Source of the DNA: Acholeplasmataceae bacterium
GTDB taxonomy: Bacteria > Bacillota_I > Bacilli_A > Acholeplasmatales > Acholeplasmataceae
DNA: 8,076 nt
NCBI GenBank assembly: GCA_016934175.1
Contig: JAFGTI010000011.1
Span: 1-8,076, forward strand
Reading direction: 5' to 3'
The notes under the pieces are model-generated. The model searched no databases, was not told where the DNA came from, and was given only the letters and a program-made list of their open reading frames with translations. Both the position numbers and the translations under genes were made by a program. Each line of letters begins with the position of its first letter. Position 1 is the stretch's first letter. Shown piece by piece: positions 5,501-8,076 of this stretch.

Positions 5501-6796
5501 ATGATTGCAAAAACAAAATATATTCCAGATGGTAAGAAAGAGTTAAAACAATTACCTATCTTGCATTACTTGGATGCAAATTTTCTTTATTATCCAGTGA
5601 CTAGCGCACGCTGTCCAGAGGGTGAAACCTGTGTAAGAGGTGGACAATTTGTAAAAATAGGTGAAGTTATTGGAACAAGAAAAGGTGCTTTCTTTGAGCA
5701 ACCTATGCATGCCACTGTTAGTGGTGAAGTTAAAGGGTATGAAAAAAGAGTTGATCAAAGTGGTAAAGTTGTTGATTGCCTTATTGTTAAAAATGATAAA
5801 AAATATAATTTACATCCATCAATTAGCGATAGAACTGATGAAGAAATAGATGCTTTAACTAAAGAAGAATATGTAGAGATTATTAAAGAAGCAGGTCTTG
5901 TAGGTTTGGGGGGAAGTGCTTTTCCCACTTATATTAAATTACAAACAAAAGATAAGATAAATGTTGTTATTGCTAACGGAGTTGAATGTGAACCCTATTT
6001 AATAGCTGATTATAGTTTAATGATAAATCAGCCACAAGAAGTCATTCAAGGATTAATTTATGCAATGAAAGCAAGCGGTTCACCAAAAGGGATTATTGCA
6101 ATTAAGAAAAAGTATACTGAAATTAAAGAAAGATTAGAATTTAGCTTAAAGCAATTTAGTCAACATAATATAGAAGTTGTTACTGTGGGCAACCATTACC
6201 CTCAAGGATGGGAACTTGATATGATTTACCGTGCAGTTGGTATTAAGATTCCTCAAGGGGAATTATTGTCTAAATATGGAGTATTAAATTTCAATGTTTC
6301 TACTCTCCAAAGTATATACAACGCTGTAAAGAAAAAACTGCCTGTTCTTGAAAGACTATTCACAATTAGCGGAAATGGAGTTCACAATTCTAGTTTCAGA
6401 GCAAGAATAGGAACTCAAATTCCCGAATTGATTGAATTAGCTGGAGGATATAAGGATATAGATATTCCTAAAGTGCTTATACTAGGTGGACCGATGATGG
6501 GTACCAATGTACAAAGAGATGACATCATCATGACACACACTTCAACAAGTTTGATTGTTCTCAATGAAGAAGTTCAAATTGAAGAACCATGTATACACTG
6601 TGCATCGTGTGTCTATTCTTGCCCAGTAGATATTCAACCCACATTGATTATGAGTGCTTATAAGGTTAAAGATAAAGATGCCTTAAAAATGTTAGAAGTT
6701 AATAAATGTATAGAATGTGGATTATGTTCATTTGTATGTCCATCTAAAATACATTTAACTGATTATATGCGTTTAGGCAAACGCTTAGCAAAGTAG
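5501..6796 (+). CDS. rnfC: Rnf electron transport complex subunit RnfC
   Basis: Membrane-associated cytoplasmic subunit that exchanges electrons with NAD(H) in the Rnf complex, which couples ferredoxin:NAD+ electron transfer to Na+ or H+ transport. Domains in order: an N-terminal barrel-sandwich part (about 40-95, with MHATVSGEV at 69-77); a nucleotide/FMN-binding region like NuoF with GLGGSAFPTYIKL (135-147), NGVECEP (159-165) and YPQGWE (233-238); GGPMMG (329-334); and two 4Fe-4S clusters, C364/C367/C370/C374 with CPVDIQP and C403/C406/C409/C413 with CPSKIH. At 431 aa it is the compact Firmicute form, without the long Ala/Lys-rich tail of proteobacterial RnfC. AAGGGAG (5486-5492) sits 8 nt before ATG. 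rnfD follows after 9 nt. All eight cluster cysteines are present, so it should be functional. Confidence 0.97.
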   Translation: MIAKTKYIPDGKKELKQLPILHYLDANFLYYPVTSARCPEGETCVRGGQFVKIGEVIGTRKGAFFEQPMHATVSGEVKGYEKRVDQSGKVVDCLIVKNDKKYNLHPSISDRTDEEIDALTKEEYVEIIKEAGLVGLGGSAFPTYIKLQTKDKINVVIANGVECEPYLIADYSLMINQPQEVIQGLIYAMKASGSPKGIIAIKKKYTEIKERLEFSLKQFSQHNIEVVTVGNHYPQGWELDMIYRAVGIKIPQGELLSKYGVLNFNVSTLQSIYNAVKKKLPVLERLFTISGNGVHNSSFRARIGTQIPELIELAGGYKDIDIPKVLILGGPMMGTNVQRDDIIMTHTSTSLIVLNEEVQIEEPCIHCASCVYSCPVDIQPTLIMSAYKVKDKDALKMLEVNKCIECGLCSFVCPSKIHLTDYMRLGKRLAK

Positions 6797-6805
6797 GAGG
6801 ATAAT

Positions 6806-7888
6806 ATGCAAGCAATTAAACAAACGAGCCCCTATGTTCGTAAGCAAGTAAGTACCAAACGCATGATGATTGATGTTCTTATTGCTTTAATTCCTGTTGT
6901 AGTCTTTTCGATTTATCGATTTGGATGGGATGCAGTTTTGAGAATCGGTGTTTCTTTAGTCATTATGATAGGATTAGAAGCATTAATTTTTGGAATGATG
7001 CAAAAAGTGAAGAAAACCGATCAAACGTTTAAAGAAAAATTAAAAACCAAGTATAGCAACTATACGATTAATAATGTAACCGCTCCTGCCGTGAGTGCAA
7101 TTATATTTGCAATGTTGATGCCTTCAAAGTTACCTGTTTATGCAGTTGCTGTCGGTGCTATTTTTGCAATTGTAGTTGTTAAGATGATGTTTGGAGGTTT
7201 GGGTGCAAATATCTTTAATGTTGCTGCTGCGGGGCGTAGATTTATTTCGCTGGCTTTAACTGGGATGTTTGCAGGTGTTTATGTAGGCGTGGATGCAGTT
7301 GCTGGTGCGACACCATTAACTGCGCTTAAAAGCGGCATGGGATTTCCTGCAGTTTTAAATAGTTACCCTATTATGGATCTTATTACAGGGAATATTCCTG
7401 GCACGATGGGAGAAATTAGTGCGATAGCAATTCTTATTGGATTAGTCTATTTATTAATTAGAAGAACTGCTGATTACAGATTGGTTCTTTCAACTGCTTT
7501 AACATTTATTATTTTAATATCACTAATTGGAATAAAGGTATATCCATCACAATGGTTTGAATTTGTTTTATATAATATTTTTTCAGGTGGATTATTATTT
7601 GGATTAGTGTTCATGGTAACAGATCCAGTCACGGCACCAATTACTAGACCAGGTCGCTGGTTGTATGGATTGTTAATTGGATCACTTATTGTTTTAATTC
7701 GTACATTTGGGGCATATGCTGAAGGTGTTGCTGCTGGATTACTATTTGCTAATATGTTCGTACCACTTATCGATTATCCAAAATGGTCTAGTAATAAAAT
7801 TAGACCAAGATTTGTTGTAGGATATATTGTTTTACTCGTTATTATGGGCCTCATTGTATACTTTGGTGCGGGAGGTACAGTTTTATGA
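6806..7888 (+). CDS. rnfD: Rnf electron transport complex subunit RnfD
   Basis: Integral membrane subunit of Rnf with a covalently bound FMN, related to NqrB of the Na+-pumping NADH:quinone reductase. The 360 residues hold about nine or ten hydrophobic segments (for example 22-37, 45-64, 93-105, 110-128, 146-161, 205-218, 225-244, 253-271, 286-299, 337-355). Family motifs: GGLGANIFNVAAAGRRF (130-146), the flavinylation site VAGATPLT (165-172) with T169 as likely FMN attachment residue, and TDPVTAPITRPGRWLYG (272-288). AGGAGG (6795-6800) overlaps the rnfC stop and lies 5 nt from ATG. The gene ends in TGA inside the ATGA overlap with rnfG, indicating translational coupling. Confidence 0.96.
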   Translation: MQAIKQTSPYVRKQVSTKRMMIDVLIALIPVVVFSIYRFGWDAVLRIGVSLVIMIGLEALIFGMMQKVKKTDQTFKEKLKTKYSNYTINNVTAPAVSAIIFAMLMPSKLPVYAVAVGAIFAIVVVKMMFGGLGANIFNVAAAGRRFISLALTGMFAGVYVGVDAVAGATPLTALKSGMGFPAVLNSYPIMDLITGNIPGTMGEISAIAILIGLVYLLIRRTADYRLVLSTALTFIILISLIGIKVYPSQWFEFVLYNIFSGGLLFGLVFMVTDPVTAPITRPGRWLYGLLIGSLIVLIRTFGAYAEGVAAGLLFANMFVPLIDYPKWSSNKIRPRFVVGYIVLLVIMGLIVYFGAGGTVL

Positions 7889-8076
7889 GAAAGTTATTAG
7901 AAAAACCTTTATTTCATTACACACTTGTTTTAACTTGTGTTTCCTTAGTGTGTGGACTTGCTATTGGTGGAGTGAACGCAATTACTGCACCAATTATTGA
8001 AGATAATATTATTGCAGCAAAAGCTGAAGCCTTTAATCTTGTTTTACCTGGAATTGATTCTTTTGATGAATTGGAA
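7885..8076 (+). CDS. rnfG: Rnf complex subunit RnfG, N-terminal part
   Basis: Open reading frame of 64 codons running off the window end. Its ATG overlaps the rnfD stop by 4 nt (ATGA), and GGGAGGT (7869-7875) provides a ribosome site about 9 nt upstream. The visible N-terminus has a short basic start (MRKLLEKPLF), one hydrophobic helix (about 12-37: YTLVLTCVSLVCGLAIGGVNAITAP, split here as YTLVLTCVSLV and CGLAIGGVNAITAP), then a charged segment ending in AFNLVLPGIDSFDELE. RnfG/NqrC proteins start this way: one membrane anchor followed by an outward-facing FMN domain. The flavinylation SGAT-type motif would lie downstream of the window and cannot be checked. The call rests on this layout and on gene order C-D-G. 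Confidence 0.85.
   Translation, partial: MRKLLEKPLFHYTLVLTCVSLVCGLAIGGVNAITAPIIEDNIIAAKAEAFNLVLPGIDSFDELE

Noticed and set aside
5661..5849. Small plus-strand frame of 62 codons inside rnfC
   Set aside because: It lies fully within the well-conserved rnfC frame and shows no motif of its own; a shadow frame.
7872..7888. TGA read as tryptophan, with RnfD extending further
   Set aside because: TGA falls in an ATGA stop-start overlap exactly at the expected RnfD end, and every Trp seen in the window is TGG.

Overview
AT-rich bacterial DNA that looks like a low-GC Firmicute or Mollicute-related lineage. All seven complete genes are on the + strand with strong AGGAGG-type ribosome binding sites. 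Tryptophan is written TGG, and rnfD ends in TGA, so the standard bacterial code applies. That argues against Mycoplasma/Spiroplasma-type Mollicutes (TGA = Trp) and fits Acholeplasma/Izemoplasma-like organisms or other AT-rich Firmicutes. The exact taxon is inference.

Layout. (1) 1-2517: an extended -10 promoter, a hairpin with a T-tract, then fhs and folD, which make and interconvert 10-formyl-, methenyl- and methylene-tetrahydrofolate. (2) 2518-2851: a 334-base non-coding interval. It holds a consensus-like promoter, a clear purine (guanine-type) riboswitch aptamer, about 120 nt of RNA of unassigned structure and a strong intrinsic terminator, followed by a separate promoter for the next gene. 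(3) 2852-4116: ppa (family I inorganic pyrophosphatase) and a YebC/TACO1-family gene, 14 nt apart, closed by a terminator. (4) 4213-8076: promoter, glyA, then rnfC, rnfD and the start of rnfG, with gaps of 3 and 9 nt and a 4-nt overlap, so almost certainly one operon that runs off the window.

How the genes fit together: fhs, folD and glyA form a folate one-carbon module (formate, serine, glycine and purine/thymidylate precursors). Rnf is a membrane ferredoxin:NAD+ oxidoreductase that pumps Na+ or H+. Pyrophosphatase drives biosynthetic reactions that release PPi.

The protein genes are ordinary. The most interesting item is the riboswitch at 2600-2664. It keeps the ligand-contacting bases of guanine aptamers but has no purine gene after it: the next gene is ppa, beyond a terminator and with its own promoter signal. 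It is either an unusual guanine control of ppa-yebC or a purine-responsive stand-alone RNA.
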